DNA from: CAZRHR01 sp964599915
GTDB taxonomy: Bacteria; Bacteroidota; Bacteroidia; CAIKAF01
Direction: 5' to 3'
NCBI GenBank assembly: GCA_964599915.1
Contig: CAZRHR010000077.1
Coordinates: 1 to 11,496, forward strand
DNA length: 11,496 nucleotides
Made by a program: the position numbers and the translations under genes. Each line of letters begins with the position of its first letter. Within the stretch, counting starts at the first letter, position 1. A model generated the notes under the pieces. The model had not been told where the DNA came from. It saw only the letters and a list, made by a program, of their open reading frames with translations, and searched no databases. Positions 1 to 7,465 of this stretch are shown one piece after another.

Positions 1-105
1 GTCATTGGAAAATCTCAAAACCAAAGATTTATGGCCGCCAAAGTCTTGACCAAATGTCCTTCCAAATATAACGAGACGGAAACCCAAAAAGCAGCGAGGA
101 AATGA
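1..105 (+). CDS. ccmE: CcmE C-terminus (cytochrome c maturation haem chaperone), partial
   Basis: Reading from base 1 gives 34 residues before a TGA at 103-105. They include FMAAKVLTKCPSKY, which resembles the C-terminal end of Bacteroidota CcmE, with the characteristic L-x-K-C-P-S-K-Y tail. CcmE is a membrane-anchored periplasmic protein that carries haem covalently and passes it to the CcmF lyase. The haem-binding histidine lies upstream of the window and cannot be checked. The stop overlaps the next start as ATGA, so the gene is probably translationally coupled to ccmF, and that neighbour strongly supports the assignment despite the short visible part. Confidence 0.8.
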   Translation, partial: VIGKSQNQRFMAAKVLTKCPSKYNETETQKAARK

Positions 106-2696
106 ATGATGTAGTGTATGTTGGGGAACATCTTTGGCCTTATCATTTGGGAAACCTGTTGGTTTCCTTTTCTTTTGTTTCGGCCCTCTTGGCCGCCTTC
201 AGCTATCTAAAAAGCACCCGCATTGAAGCGGCAGACCAAGCGCAGTTTTGGAAAAAAATAGGGAGAACCAGCTTCCTTTTCCATGCCTTTACCGTGGTTT
301 CCATCGTTGGTTTATTGTTTTTCCTTTTACTTCAAGGCTGGTTCGAATACTATTATGTGATGCAACACACGAGCTCCGACTTGGCGCCTCGGTTTGTGTT
401 TGCCGCCTTTTGGGAAGGGCAGGAAGGTAGTTTTCTCATTTGGTCTTTCTGGCATGTCTGTTTAGGTTTGGTTTTGGTGTTTACGGCCAAGCATTGGGAA
501 GCGCCGGTGGTTGGGGTTTTGGCTGTGGTACAGGTTTTCCTTTCTTCCATGGTTCTGGGACGGGTTATCTATTTTCCAGAGCTGGGTTTGGATTTCCGAA
601 TCGGCCTGTTTCCTTTTGAGCTCACCCGATTGCATCCGGATTTGGCCGCCATGCCCTTTACACGAATGGCAGATTATCTTCAGAAAATCGATGGACGCGG
701 TTTAAATCCAGCCCTTCAGAATTATTGGATGACCATTCACCCGCCCACACTTTTCCTCGGCTTTGCGCTCACCGTGGTTCCGTTTGCCTATGCCATGGGA
801 GGTATTTTAAAAAGAGATTTCACCGGCTGGATTCGTCCTGCATTGCCATGGGCGTTTTTTGGCGTGGCGATCCTGGGTGGCGGCATTCTTATGGGCGGCG
901 CATGGGCGTATGAAGCACTTAGTTTTGGTGGATTTTGGGCCTGGGATCCTGTTGAAAATGCCTCCTTGGTGCCGTGGATTACGCTCACCGCCGGAGCTCA
1001 CCTTCTGTTGATTCCCAAAAGGAAAAAAACCACTGTGGTGACCGCTTTTCTTCTGTTGATTTTTTCTTTTGTCTTGGTCCTTTACTCCACTTTTTTAACC
1101 CGAAGTGGCGTTTTAGGCGACGCCTCTGTCCACGCTTTCACTGATTTAGGCATGACCGGTCAGTTGCTGCTTTTCCTTTTCTTTTTCTTGGCACTTCCGG
1201 TGTTCGCAAGTTTATCAGGGGCCAAACTTCGTCAGGCTTATACCGGTGTAGCCTTGGCTGTGCTTGCACTAGGTTTGGCGTCCGACTTTCATCCTGCTGT
1301 TCGTTGGATTTGGGCTTTGTTTGGGGTAGCGTCTTTTTATCTATTCATTCGTGAAATTTACCGTCACCTCAAAGAGTTACCGGACCAAGAAGACGCCTTG
1401 GCCAGCCGAGAATTTTGGATGTTTGTGGGAGCCCTCATCCTTGTAGTGTCTGCCATTCACCTCTCCATTGATACCTCAAAGCCCGTCTTCAACAAACTGA
1501 TTGGGACGTCTTGGGCCATTTCCACCGTTCCGGAATATAATTTGGTGCAAGGAATCCTAGCGGCTTTTGTCTTGATTTTAATGGGTGTGGCCTTTTTCCT
1601 AACCTATGGCGGCCGACCCGTCCAACAGCCATTGAAAACATGGGGAACGCCCATTCTGTCAGCTCTTGCCATTACCTTATTATGTGTGGCACTAGTTCCG
1701 GGATTTCATTCGCCCGCATTGATTGCCCTTACATTGGCCGCCTCGTTTACCATGGCCTCCGCCTTGGAATACGCCCTTCGATTTATGGCCCCAAAAGGAC
1801 TGACCATGGGACCCGCCATGGCCCATGCCGGATTTGGACTTGTGATTTTAGGCGCCATTATTTCTGCCGGACACCAAAGGGTTGTTTCACAGAACGATAG
1901 CCGGTATGTTTCTTTAGAAATTTTAAATCCCGAATTCAAAAACAACGAGAACATTATGCTTTACCGAGGCGATACCGTTCCCATGAACGAATATGCTTTG
2001 GTATATGTGGGCGATAGTTTGATGGGAAATGAAGTTCGCTATCAAGTAGATTATCTTGCGCCCAATGGTCAGGGAGGTTATACGTCAGCTTTTACCCTCT
2101 ACCCTACCCTCATCATGAGCCCTACCATGGGAAATGTGGCAGATCCCAGTACAAAACATTTTTTCACCCGTGACATTTTCACCCATGTCACCTATGTGGA
2201 TGTAAAACGCATTGAACTCAAAAAGCAAGGTAGAACAGATGTGCGGTATGAAGCACCACAAATGTTTTCTACCCAACGTGGCGACACCATTTGGAGCAGT
2301 CGTTCTTATTTGGTATTCGAAAATGTGTATCCGGTGGAAACCATGATGGAAGATTCGTCCGCCTTGCTGGTGAATCCTGTTTATACCGTGCATGATTTGC
2401 AAGGTCATGTTGACACCTTAAAACCACAGTTCGACATTGTAGGAACCCGGTTATTCACCACGCCCGACACCAGTCATTTTCATGGTGTTACAGTAGAATT
2501 AACCAGAATTTATCCTGAAACCAATACCTTTGAATCTCGCGTAACGGTTAGAAAAGGCGGAGAAAAAGACGATTTCATCATCATGAAAGCCATCATATTC
2601 CCCGGTATCAATCTGCTTTGGGCGGGTTGTATTCTCATGGTATTGGGTTCTGCATTTTCAGCTTTTAGAAAATTCCGTAGCCTTTGGAAGCCCTAA
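102..2696 (+). CDS. ccmF: CcmF/CcsA-type cytochrome c haem lyase
   Basis: An 864-residue polytopic inner-membrane protein of the haem-handling (CcmF/CcsA) family. With CcmE it attaches haem to apocytochrome c on the outer face of the membrane. Visible family marks are the WEGQEGSFLIW segment (about 104-114), the conserved histidine in TIHPPTLFLGF (H213), the tryptophan-rich WWD region GAWAYEALSFGGFWAWDP (about 266-283), and a second conserved histidine in TRSGVLGDASVHAF (H344). A large soluble, presumably periplasmic domain spans about residues 600-835, followed by a last membrane helix near 837-855. Length is normal for Bacteroidota members, which are longer than the E. coli protein. The ATG at 102 overlaps the ccmE stop by four bases. 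The 3' end overlaps the next gene, so ccmE, ccmF and the two following genes are probably one transcript. Confidence 0.93.
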   Translation: MNDVVYVGEHLWPYHLGNLLVSFSFVSALLAAFSYLKSTRIEAADQAQFWKKIGRTSFLFHAFTVVSIVGLLFFLLLQGWFEYYYVMQHTSSDLAPRFVFAAFWEGQEGSFLIWSFWHVCLGLVLVFTAKHWEAPVVGVLAVVQVFLSSMVLGRVIYFPELGLDFRIGLFPFELTRLHPDLAAMPFTRMADYLQKIDGRGLNPALQNYWMTIHPPTLFLGFALTVVPFAYAMGGILKRDFTGWIRPALPWAFFGVAILGGGILMGGAWAYEALSFGGFWAWDPVENASLVPWITLTAGAHLLLIPKRKKTTVVTAFLLLIFSFVLVLYSTFLTRSGVLGDASVHAFTDLGMTGQLLLFLFFFLALPVFASLSGAKLRQAYTGVALAVLALGLASDFHPAVRWIWALFGVASFYLFIREIYRHLKELPDQEDALASREFWMFVGALILVVSAIHLSIDTSKPVFNKLIGTSWAISTVPEYNLVQGILAAFVLILMGVAFFLTYGGRPVQQPLKTWGTPILSALAITLLCVALVPGFHSPALIALTLAASFTMASALEYALRFMAPKGLTMGPAMAHAGFGLVILGAIISAGHQRVVSQNDSRYVSLEILNPEFKNNENIMLYRGDTVPMNEYALVYVGDSLMGNEVRYQVDYLAPNGQGGYTSAFTLYPTLIMSPTMGNVADPSTKHFFTRDIFTHVTYVDVKRIELKKQGRTDVRYEAPQMFSTQRGDTIWSSRSYLVFENVYPVETMMEDSSALLVNPVYTVHDLQGHVDTLKPQFDIVGTRLFTTPDTSHFHGVTVELTRIYPETNTFESRVTVRKGGEKDDFIIMKAIIFPGINLLWAGCILMVLGSAFSAFRKFRSLWKP

Positions 2697-3472
2697 GCCG
2701 CATCGGTTTCATTGGAGCCGGAAACCTGGCTTGGCATTTGGCCTGGCGTATGCAATTTCAAGGCATGGATGTGGTACAAGTTTGGAGCCATACCCAAGCC
2801 CACGCCAAGCAACTTGCCGCCCGAACGGGAGCCGCGCCTATTTTTGAACTTTCTGAGATGGATACGACGCTGGATCTTTGGGTTTTAGCCGTTCCAGACC
2901 ACGTGATTCCCGAACTTATCCAGACTTTACCTCCATTACAAGGATTGGTGGTGCATACCAGCGGTACGGTTTCGCTAGATGCTATCGCCTCGGCAGGTCA
3001 TGCACAAGGTGTTTTTTACCCCTTTCAATCGTTTCAAAAAACCAGATCGGTTCAATGGGCTGAATTACCCGTTTTTATCGAAGGGAGCACCATTGAAGCA
3101 GCCCAACAGTTGTTTGAATTGGCAGAAGCCCTTGGTACACAACCCCAATTACTTGACTCTGAGGAGCGCATGAAGGTTCATTTGGCCGGTGTGTTGGCCA
3201 ATAACTTTTCCAATTTTCTTTTTTCAAAAGCGTATGAGTGGTTGGAAGAAGTAGGCGTAAATCCGGAGGTGATGTTGCCCATGCTTGAAGAAACGGTAGC
3301 CCGATTAAGGGATTTACATCCCATGGATGCCCAAACAGGGCCGGCCAGAAGAAAGGATACCGCCACCATGGAACGCCATTTGGCGCTATTGGCCCAACAA
3401 CCCGACATGGCCGAAGTGTATCGACTGATTTCCAAACAACTTATTTCATTATATCATGGACCGGGAGATTGA
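2684..3472 (+). CDS. Rossmann-like and DUF2520 domain-containing protein
   Basis: A 262-residue predicted cytosolic protein in two parts. The N-terminal NAD(P)-binding Rossmann fold has the glycine motif GAGNLA (11-16) after strand RIGFI. The C-terminal all-helical DUF2520 domain carries HLAGVLANNFSNFL (166-179) and AQTGPARRKD (216-225), the signature of the family. It resembles pyrroline-5-carboxylate reductase and F420-dependent NADP reductase relatives, but the substrate is unknown and I assign none. The start must be the TTG at 2684: the upstream in-frame codon at 2678-2680 is a stop, and the next ATG would remove the dinucleotide-binding motif. It overlaps ccmF by 13 bp and the following phosphatase gene by 17 bp, which indicates co-transcription and coupling. 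The pairing with a KdsC-like gene is common in Bacteroidota. Confidence 0.88.
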   Translation: MEALSRIGFIGAGNLAWHLAWRMQFQGMDVVQVWSHTQAHAKQLAARTGAAPIFELSEMDTTLDLWVLAVPDHVIPELIQTLPPLQGLVVHTSGTVSLDAIASAGHAQGVFYPFQSFQKTRSVQWAELPVFIEGSTIEAAQQLFELAEALGTQPQLLDSEERMKVHLAGVLANNFSNFLFSKAYEWLEEVGVNPEVMLPMLEETVARLRDLHPMDAQTGPARRKDTATMERHLALLAQQPDMAEVYRLISKQLISLYHGPGD

Positions 3473-3965
3473 ACGCATTCGGGGATTCGCCTTTGATGTT
3501 GACGGCGTTTTTACCACGGGCCATGTCCATTTGTTTCCCGGCGGACACAAGGTAAGAACCTTTCACAGCCACGATGCCTATGCCGTCCAAAGGGCCATCA
3601 AAGCCGGTTACACAGTAGGCATAATCACAGGTGGTTACGACGAGGAAGTGCGTGATAGTTTCCTTCAAATGGGCGTTGGATTCGTGTATTTGAAAAGTAG
3701 ATACAAAGGCGAAGTATTTCAAACCTTCTTGGAAGAATCAGGTCTGGAGGCAGACCAAGTGCTGTACATGGGCGATGATGTTCCCGATTTGATTCCCATG
3801 CAATTATGTGGTCTTTCCGTGGCTCCGGCCAATGCAAGAACGGAAGCCCTTCAGCAAGCCCAATGGCGAACCCAGCTAAAAGGAGGTGAAGGGTGCGTAA
3901 GGGAAGTCATTGAATATGTGATGCGTAAACAAAATACCTGGGAACAAACAGATCCTACTTGGTAA
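3456..3965 (+). CDS. kdsC: KdsC-like HAD phosphatase (3-deoxy-D-manno-octulosonate 8-phosphate phosphatase)
   Basis: A 169-residue single-domain HAD-superfamily phosphatase without a cap domain, the size of KdsC, which works as a tetramer. Motif I is FDVDGV (nucleophile D14, acid/base D16). Motif II is the threonine of IITGG (T58), motif III the lysine of RYKGE (K84), and motif IV is MGDDVPD (D107, D108, D111). The segment SHDAYAVQRAIKAGY is also typical of the KdsC subfamily. KdsC removes phosphate from Kdo-8-phosphate during synthesis of the lipopolysaccharide inner core. Substrate is inferred from subfamily resemblance; relatives such as the acylneuraminate-associated phosphatases share the motifs. 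It overlaps the DUF2520 gene by 17 bp, and a short inverted repeat follows it. Confidence 0.85.
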   Translation: MDREIERIRGFAFDVDGVFTTGHVHLFPGGHKVRTFHSHDAYAVQRAIKAGYTVGIITGGYDEEVRDSFLQMGVGFVYLKSRYKGEVFQTFLEESGLEADQVLYMGDDVPDLIPMQLCGLSVAPANARTEALQQAQWRTQLKGGEGCVREVIEYVMRKQNTWEQTDPTW

Positions 3966-3984
3966 TTTTTATAAAATCCCTCCT

Positions 3985-4015
3985 CAAATTCCTTTCTGAA
4001 CGGGGCGGAATTTGC
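3985..4015 (+). terminator. Inverted repeat after the ccm/kdsC unit, possible weak terminator
   Basis: CAAATTCC at 3985-3992 is perfectly complementary to GGAATTTG at 4007-4014, with a 14-base loop and CTTTCTTT following. It sits between the phosphatase stop and the isocitrate dehydrogenase start, where a terminator would be expected. The stem is AT-rich and the pyrimidine tail is interrupted, so it may be a weak terminator or an operator for the next gene. Confidence 0.35.
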
Positions 4016-4023
4016 TTTCTTTG
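4016..4023 (+). promoter_or_regulatory. Possible Bacteroidota -7 element for isocitrate dehydrogenase
   Basis: TTTCTTTG differs from the Bacteroidota -7 consensus TAnnTTTG only at the second base. It lies 17 bp before the ATG at 4041, implying a leader of roughly ten bases. No clear -33 TTTG is seen at the usual spacing, so support is modest. Confidence 0.3.
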
Positions 4024-4040
4024 TGGCAAAATAGAACACT

Positions 4041-5312
4041 ATGTCCACTCCTGTAAAAGTGTGTATCGCTAAAGGCGACGGCATTGGTCCGGAAATCATG
4101 GATGCCACCCTGGAAATTTTATCCGCAGCCGGCGCCCGCATTGAACCAGACTTTATTGATGTAGGAGAAAAGGTGTATTTATCCGGCGAACTTTCTGGAA
4201 TACCTGAAGACGCTTGGGCCAAAATCACCGACCATAAAATCATATTAAAAGGCCCAATTACCACCCCTTTTGGCAGTGGATACAAAAGTTTGAATGTCAC
4301 CATTCGTAAAACCTTAGGCCTTTTTGCCAACGTGCGACCCTGTACGGCCTTTCACCCGTACATCAAAACCCACCATCCAAACATGGATGTGGTGATTATT
4401 AGGGAAAATGAAGAGGATTTATACGCAGGAATTGAGCACCAGCAAACCAATGAAGTGGTGCAATGCCTCAAGCTAATTTCCCGCCCTGGTTGCGAGAAAA
4501 TCATTCGCTACGCCTTCGAATATGCTTTGGCCAACAACCGGAAAAAAGTGACGGCTTTTGTCAAAGACAACATCATGAAAATGACCGATGGCCTCTTCCA
4601 CAAGATTTTTGATGAGATTGCCAAGGATTATCCTACCATTCAAAATGAATCCTATATCATTGATATTGGGACAGCCCGTTTGGCTACCCGCCCAGAAATC
4701 TTTGATGTGATTGTTACGGAAAATCTTTACGGCGATATTATCTCTGACGTAGCAGCGGAAATGACCGGTTCCGTAGGATTAGGCGGATCCTCCAACATTG
4801 GTTTAAATTATGCCATGTTCGAGGCCATCCATGGCTCCGCACCGGATATTGCGGGCAAAGGCCTCGCCAATCCTTCCGGTCTCCTTCTCGGAGCCGTGAT
4901 GATGCTCAACCATATAGGTCAACAAGATGTGGCTGAAAAAATTCATAATGCCCTGCTGAAAACCCTAGAAGACGGTTTCCATACAGGCGATATCTACCAA
5001 GAAGGTTTATCTCGGGAAAAAGTGGGCACGGAAGGTTTTACCAAAGCCCTGGTGGCACGTTTGGGACAAAAGCCCACCACCATGAAAGCCGTGAATTATA
5101 GTGCTGGTTCAGCCAAAGCCATTGACATTCGTCACATGCTTACGCCTACCGAACGGAAACCTAAAACATTGGTTGGAGTAGATTTATTTATCGATTTCCC
5201 AGGAAAAGCCAACGATGCAGGTTCTATGATGTCGGCTTTAAGTAATGATACCCTTGCATTGTCCATGATATCTAACCGTGGTGCCAAAGTGTGGCCAAAA
5301 GGAAATGAATAA
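4041..5312 (+). CDS. icd: NADP-type isocitrate dehydrogenase (Rickettsia/Thermus type), cut short by an in-frame TAA
   Basis: The reading frame gives 423 residues of an isocitrate dehydrogenase, the TCA-cycle enzyme that oxidises and decarboxylates isocitrate to 2-oxoglutarate. The isopropylmalate/isocitrate dehydrogenase fold is clear: GDGIGPEI (12-19), the substrate-binding RENEEDLYAG (121-130), the lysine-containing KDNIMKMTDG (175-184), NLYGDIISD (228-236; metal-binding aspartates) and the cofactor loop HGSAPDIAGKG (264-274). From about residue 355 it has the C-terminal extension of the Rickettsia/Thermus type (VGVDLFIDFPG, then ISNRGAKVWP). The TAA at 5310-5312 cuts this extension. The same frame continues for 58 family-like residues to 5489, so the intact gene was probably 4041-5489 (482 codons). 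The catalytic core is complete, but the missing tail would probably harm folding or assembly. Cofactor preference cannot be read with certainty. Confidence 0.88.
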   Translation: MSTPVKVCIAKGDGIGPEIMDATLEILSAAGARIEPDFIDVGEKVYLSGELSGIPEDAWAKITDHKIILKGPITTPFGSGYKSLNVTIRKTLGLFANVRPCTAFHPYIKTHHPNMDVVIIRENEEDLYAGIEHQQTNEVVQCLKLISRPGCEKIIRYAFEYALANNRKKVTAFVKDNIMKMTDGLFHKIFDEIAKDYPTIQNESYIIDIGTARLATRPEIFDVIVTENLYGDIISDVAAEMTGSVGLGGSSNIGLNYAMFEAIHGSAPDIAGKGLANPSGLLLGAVMMLNHIGQQDVAEKIHNALLKTLEDGFHTGDIYQEGLSREKVGTEGFTKALVARLGQKPTTMKAVNYSAGSAKAIDIRHMLTPTERKPKTLVGVDLFIDFPGKANDAGSMMSALSNDTLALSMISNRGAKVWPKGNE

Positions 5313-5489
5313 ACCTTTTGTACCGACCACTGGCGTTGTCGCTTTAAAGGCACAGGCGCGTCTATTTCACACCAAGACATTATTGATCTTTGCCAAAGGG
5401 CTTCCGCCGCAGGCATTGACTTTATCAAAACAGAACATTTGTATCTGATTGGTGGAGAGCCGGCTTATTCGCGGGCCCAAGGAGAATAA
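5313..5489 (+). pseudogene. icd: C-terminal tail of isocitrate dehydrogenase, separated by the in-frame TAA
   Basis: Directly after the TAA at 5310-5312 the same frame encodes 58 residues beginning TFCTDHWRCRFKG and ending HLYLIGGEPAYSRAQGE, then TAA TAA. This matches the end of the Rickettsia/Thermus-type isocitrate dehydrogenase extension, where a T-D-H-W-R-C-R-F segment follows the VWP-x-G stretch. There is no ATG, GTG or obvious ribosome site to start it separately. It would be made only by readthrough, or if the TAA is a sequence error. The intrinsic terminator just downstream shows that the natural gene end is here. Confidence 0.82.
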
Positions 5490-5496
5490 TAAAAAC

Positions 5497-5530
5497 AAGC
5501 CCGGGCCTTTTTACCTCGGGCTTTTTCTTT
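5497..5530 (+). terminator. Rho-independent terminator after isocitrate dehydrogenase
   Basis: AAGCCCG (5497-5503) pairs with CGGGCTT (5517-5523). An inner GG:CC pairing is possible around a T-rich loop, and CTTTTTCTTT follows. It lies a few bases past the double TAA that ends the isocitrate dehydrogenase tail and separates that gene from cytidylate kinase. Confidence 0.85.
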
Positions 5531-5537
5531 AATTTTG
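5530..5537 (+). promoter_or_regulatory. Bacteroidota -7 promoter element for the cmk operon
   Basis: TAATTTTG is a perfect match to TAnnTTTG. It sits immediately after the terminator and 16 bp before the cmk start, predicting a very short leader of about ten bases. A -33 TTTG at standard distance is not evident. The position between a terminator and a gene start makes it credible. Confidence 0.55.
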
Positions 5538-5553
5538 TTAGAAACTAGAAGGT

Positions 5554-6255
5554 TTGCAACCCCGAATAAACATCGCCATCGATGGGTTTTCCTCTTGTGG
5601 GAAAAGTACCCTGGCCAAAGCTTTGGCTAGGAAATTACGCTACAACTACATCGACACGGGCGCCATGTATCGTGCGATTGCCTTGTTCACGGTTCGCGAA
5701 AACCTGATGGAAAACGGAGAACCCGACAAAGAAGCTTTACGTGCACGTTTGCCTGAACTAGAGGTAGACTTTCACGTGAATCCCAATACCCGCCAAAGCG
5801 AAGTCTTTTTAAATGGAGTAGCCGTTGAACAAGACATTCGCAACATGGACATTGCTGAATTGGCCTCTAAAGTGAGTAAATTCCGCATGGTTCGCGACAA
5901 ACTTCAGGTGCTTCAGAAAAAAATTGCCGCCCGTAAAGGCGTGATCATGGATGGCAGAGACATTGGCACGGTGGTCATACCAGATGCCGAGCTAAAAATT
6001 TTCATGACTGCCGACCCGGAAGTTCGTGCCCAAAGACGCTTTTTAGAATTAAAAGCCAAAAACCAACCCATTACCTTGGAAGAAGTGCGCCAAAGGCAGT
6101 CGAACCGAGATTATGAAGATGTACATCGTGCGGAAGACCCGTTGAAAAAGGCAGACGATGCCATTGTGCTGGACAACTCACACATGGATCAAGAAGCCCA
6201 GCTGGCCTTTGTGATGGCAGAGGTTCAAAGGCTTACCCTTAAGCTACAAGATTAA
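5554..6255 (+). CDS. cmk: Cytidylate kinase
   Basis: A 233-residue cytosolic kinase that transfers phosphate from ATP to CMP or dCMP in pyrimidine nucleotide recycling. The P-loop is GFSSCGKST (11-19), followed by NYIDTGAMYR (31-40), a (d)CMP-kinase signature. MDGRDIGTVVIPDA (132-145) and RDYEDVHRAEDPL (185-197) match the CMP-binding and lid regions, and the protein ends with the usual LDNS stretch near 206. Length is normal. The only usable start is TTG at 5554, because an in-frame TAG lies at 5539-5541 and the P-loop follows ten codons later. The purine run AGAAGG stands immediately before it, rather close for a ribosome site. The next gene starts 20 bp downstream, so cmk probably leads a three-gene operon. 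Confidence 0.93.
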   Translation: MQPRINIAIDGFSSCGKSTLAKALARKLRYNYIDTGAMYRAIALFTVRENLMENGEPDKEALRARLPELEVDFHVNPNTRQSEVFLNGVAVEQDIRNMDIAELASKVSKFRMVRDKLQVLQKKIAARKGVIMDGRDIGTVVIPDAELKIFMTADPEVRAQRRFLELKAKNQPITLEEVRQRQSNRDYEDVHRAEDPLKKADDAIVLDNSHMDQEAQLAFVMAEVQRLTLKLQD

Positions 6256-6275
6256 TATTTTACGCCTTTCTTCCC

Positions 6276-6830
6276 ATGGAACCAAAGGCAACTTTACCTG
6301 CGCATGACCCCGAAAGTCTAGCTTTGGCATTAAAAAATCGTACGCAAGAGCCCCAACTTTTCAGGAAATTTTTACGCCAATATCCTTCATCAGCCATTGA
6401 TGCACGGGTAAAGGAGCTTTCTGCCCAAATTGCCCCGCAAATTCAATGTTTAGATTGTGCCCAATGCTGTAAAAAGCTAGAACCAGAGCTCAGACAAGAA
6501 GAAGTTCAGCGCATTGCCCAGCATAAAAACATGTCGCCTGAGGCTTTTATCCAGGCCTACCTCACCCCCATCCAGCAGGGTGAAGGCTATTTTTTTCACC
6601 GCAAACCATGTATTTTTTTATCGGACACGGCTTGCACCATTTATGAAGACAGGCCGGGCACCTGCGCAGGTTATCCCCATTTAGACCATGCCGGATTTCG
6701 GTTTCGCCTAAACCTTCATGCCCATTATCGGTTATGTCCTATTGTTTTTTCGGTGACAGAACATCTGATGAAAGACCTTGGGTATATTCCCGAAAACAGC
6801 CGCCATGAGCAAAATAAAGCACTGGATTAA
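6276..6830 (+). CDS. YkgJ family cysteine cluster protein
   Basis: A 184-residue soluble protein with the cysteine pattern of the YkgJ/CxxCxxCC family: CLDCAQCC (C58, C61, C64, C65), then C112, C120, C130 in PCIFLSDTACTIYEDRPGTC and C154 in RLCPIVF. These residues are thought to bind zinc or an iron-sulphur cluster; the biochemical role of the family is not established and I infer none. The first 50 residues are helical and lack cysteines. The ATG at 6276 follows cmk by 20 bp, and the 3' end overlaps the next gene by 26 bp, so the three genes are probably co-transcribed. Confidence 0.87.
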   Translation: MEPKATLPAHDPESLALALKNRTQEPQLFRKFLRQYPSSAIDARVKELSAQIAPQIQCLDCAQCCKKLEPELRQEEVQRIAQHKNMSPEAFIQAYLTPIQQGEGYFFHRKPCIFLSDTACTIYEDRPGTCAGYPHLDHAGFRFRLNLHAHYRLCPIVFSVTEHLMKDLGYIPENSRHEQNKALD

Positions 6831-7464
6831 GGAAGGAGAACACCAGACCCAAGACTTCAAATACCGGGTCAATGAGGTACGGAAAATCGCCCGTACCTTG
6901 GTGGCATTTGCCAACCGAGATGGCGGAAGATTACTCATTGGCGTAAAAGACAACGGCAAAGTGGCCGGCATCCATTCCGATGAAGAAATCTACATGATTG
7001 GAACGGCCGCCAAGTTTTTCTGCCAACCACCCGTAGCTTATGGCTTACAAGTACATGTAGAAGATGGGATGCAAGTGTTGGAAGTATCCATTCTTCCCGC
7101 CACCCTCAAGCCCCATAAGGCCAAAGAAACCGATGGGCAATGGCGTGCGTATCTGCGCATTTCCGATAACGACGTGTTGGCAGACACCATCATGATGCAA
7201 TACTGGAAACAAATGGGCCAAGACCGCGGTTTGGCCTTACAGCTCACGCCAAAAGAATGGGAAGTGATACGGGTGTTACGCGAGCAAAGTCCCATTTCAC
7301 CCAAAACGCTCATGGAAGAGGTAGAACTTCCGTGGCGAAAAGGGGTAGCGTTGATGGTTCGGCTTTTGTTGTGGGAGGTGATTGAGCCTATACACAGCAG
7401 TTTGGGCATTGCGTACGGATTGCTGAGGGAACCGGAAGGGGGAAATGAAGATGGTGTGAGTTAG
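6805..7464 (+). CDS. AlbA_2 (Schlafen-type) domain protein with C-terminal winged-helix-like region
   Basis: A 219-residue protein. Residues about 5-130 form an AlbA_2 domain, shown by EGEHQTQDFKYRV, then IARTLVAFANRDGGRLLIGV (29-48) and KDNGKVAGI, the usual E-x-DFK ... AFAN-x-GG-x-L-IGV-D-G pattern. This domain occurs in putative nucleic-acid-binding regulators and in Schlafen proteins. Residues about 147-208 (TPKEWEVIRVLREQSPISPKTL onward) look like a winged helix-turn-helix. A DNA-binding role is therefore likely, but its target is unknown. I chose the ATG at 6805 over an upstream TTG at 6778 because conserved sequence begins there. It overlaps the YkgJ gene by 26 bp and ends one base before the convergent WbqC-family gene. 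Confidence 0.83.
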   Translation: MSKIKHWIKEGEHQTQDFKYRVNEVRKIARTLVAFANRDGGRLLIGVKDNGKVAGIHSDEEIYMIGTAAKFFCQPPVAYGLQVHVEDGMQVLEVSILPATLKPHKAKETDGQWRAYLRISDNDVLADTIMMQYWKQMGQDRGLALQLTPKEWEVIRVLREQSPISPKTLMEEVELPWRKGVALMVRLLLWEVIEPIHSSLGIAYGLLREPEGGNEDGVS

Positions 7465-7465
7465 G

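Noticed and set aside
3851..4330. A 159-codon minus-strand open frame across the kdsC end and isocitrate dehydrogenase start
   Set aside because: It runs antisense to two well-supported genes and across their intergenic region; the translation has no recognisable motif.
5310..5312. Programmed frameshift or selenocysteine insertion in isocitrate dehydrogenase
   Set aside because: The tail continues in the same frame, so no frameshift is needed, and the codon is TAA rather than TGA.
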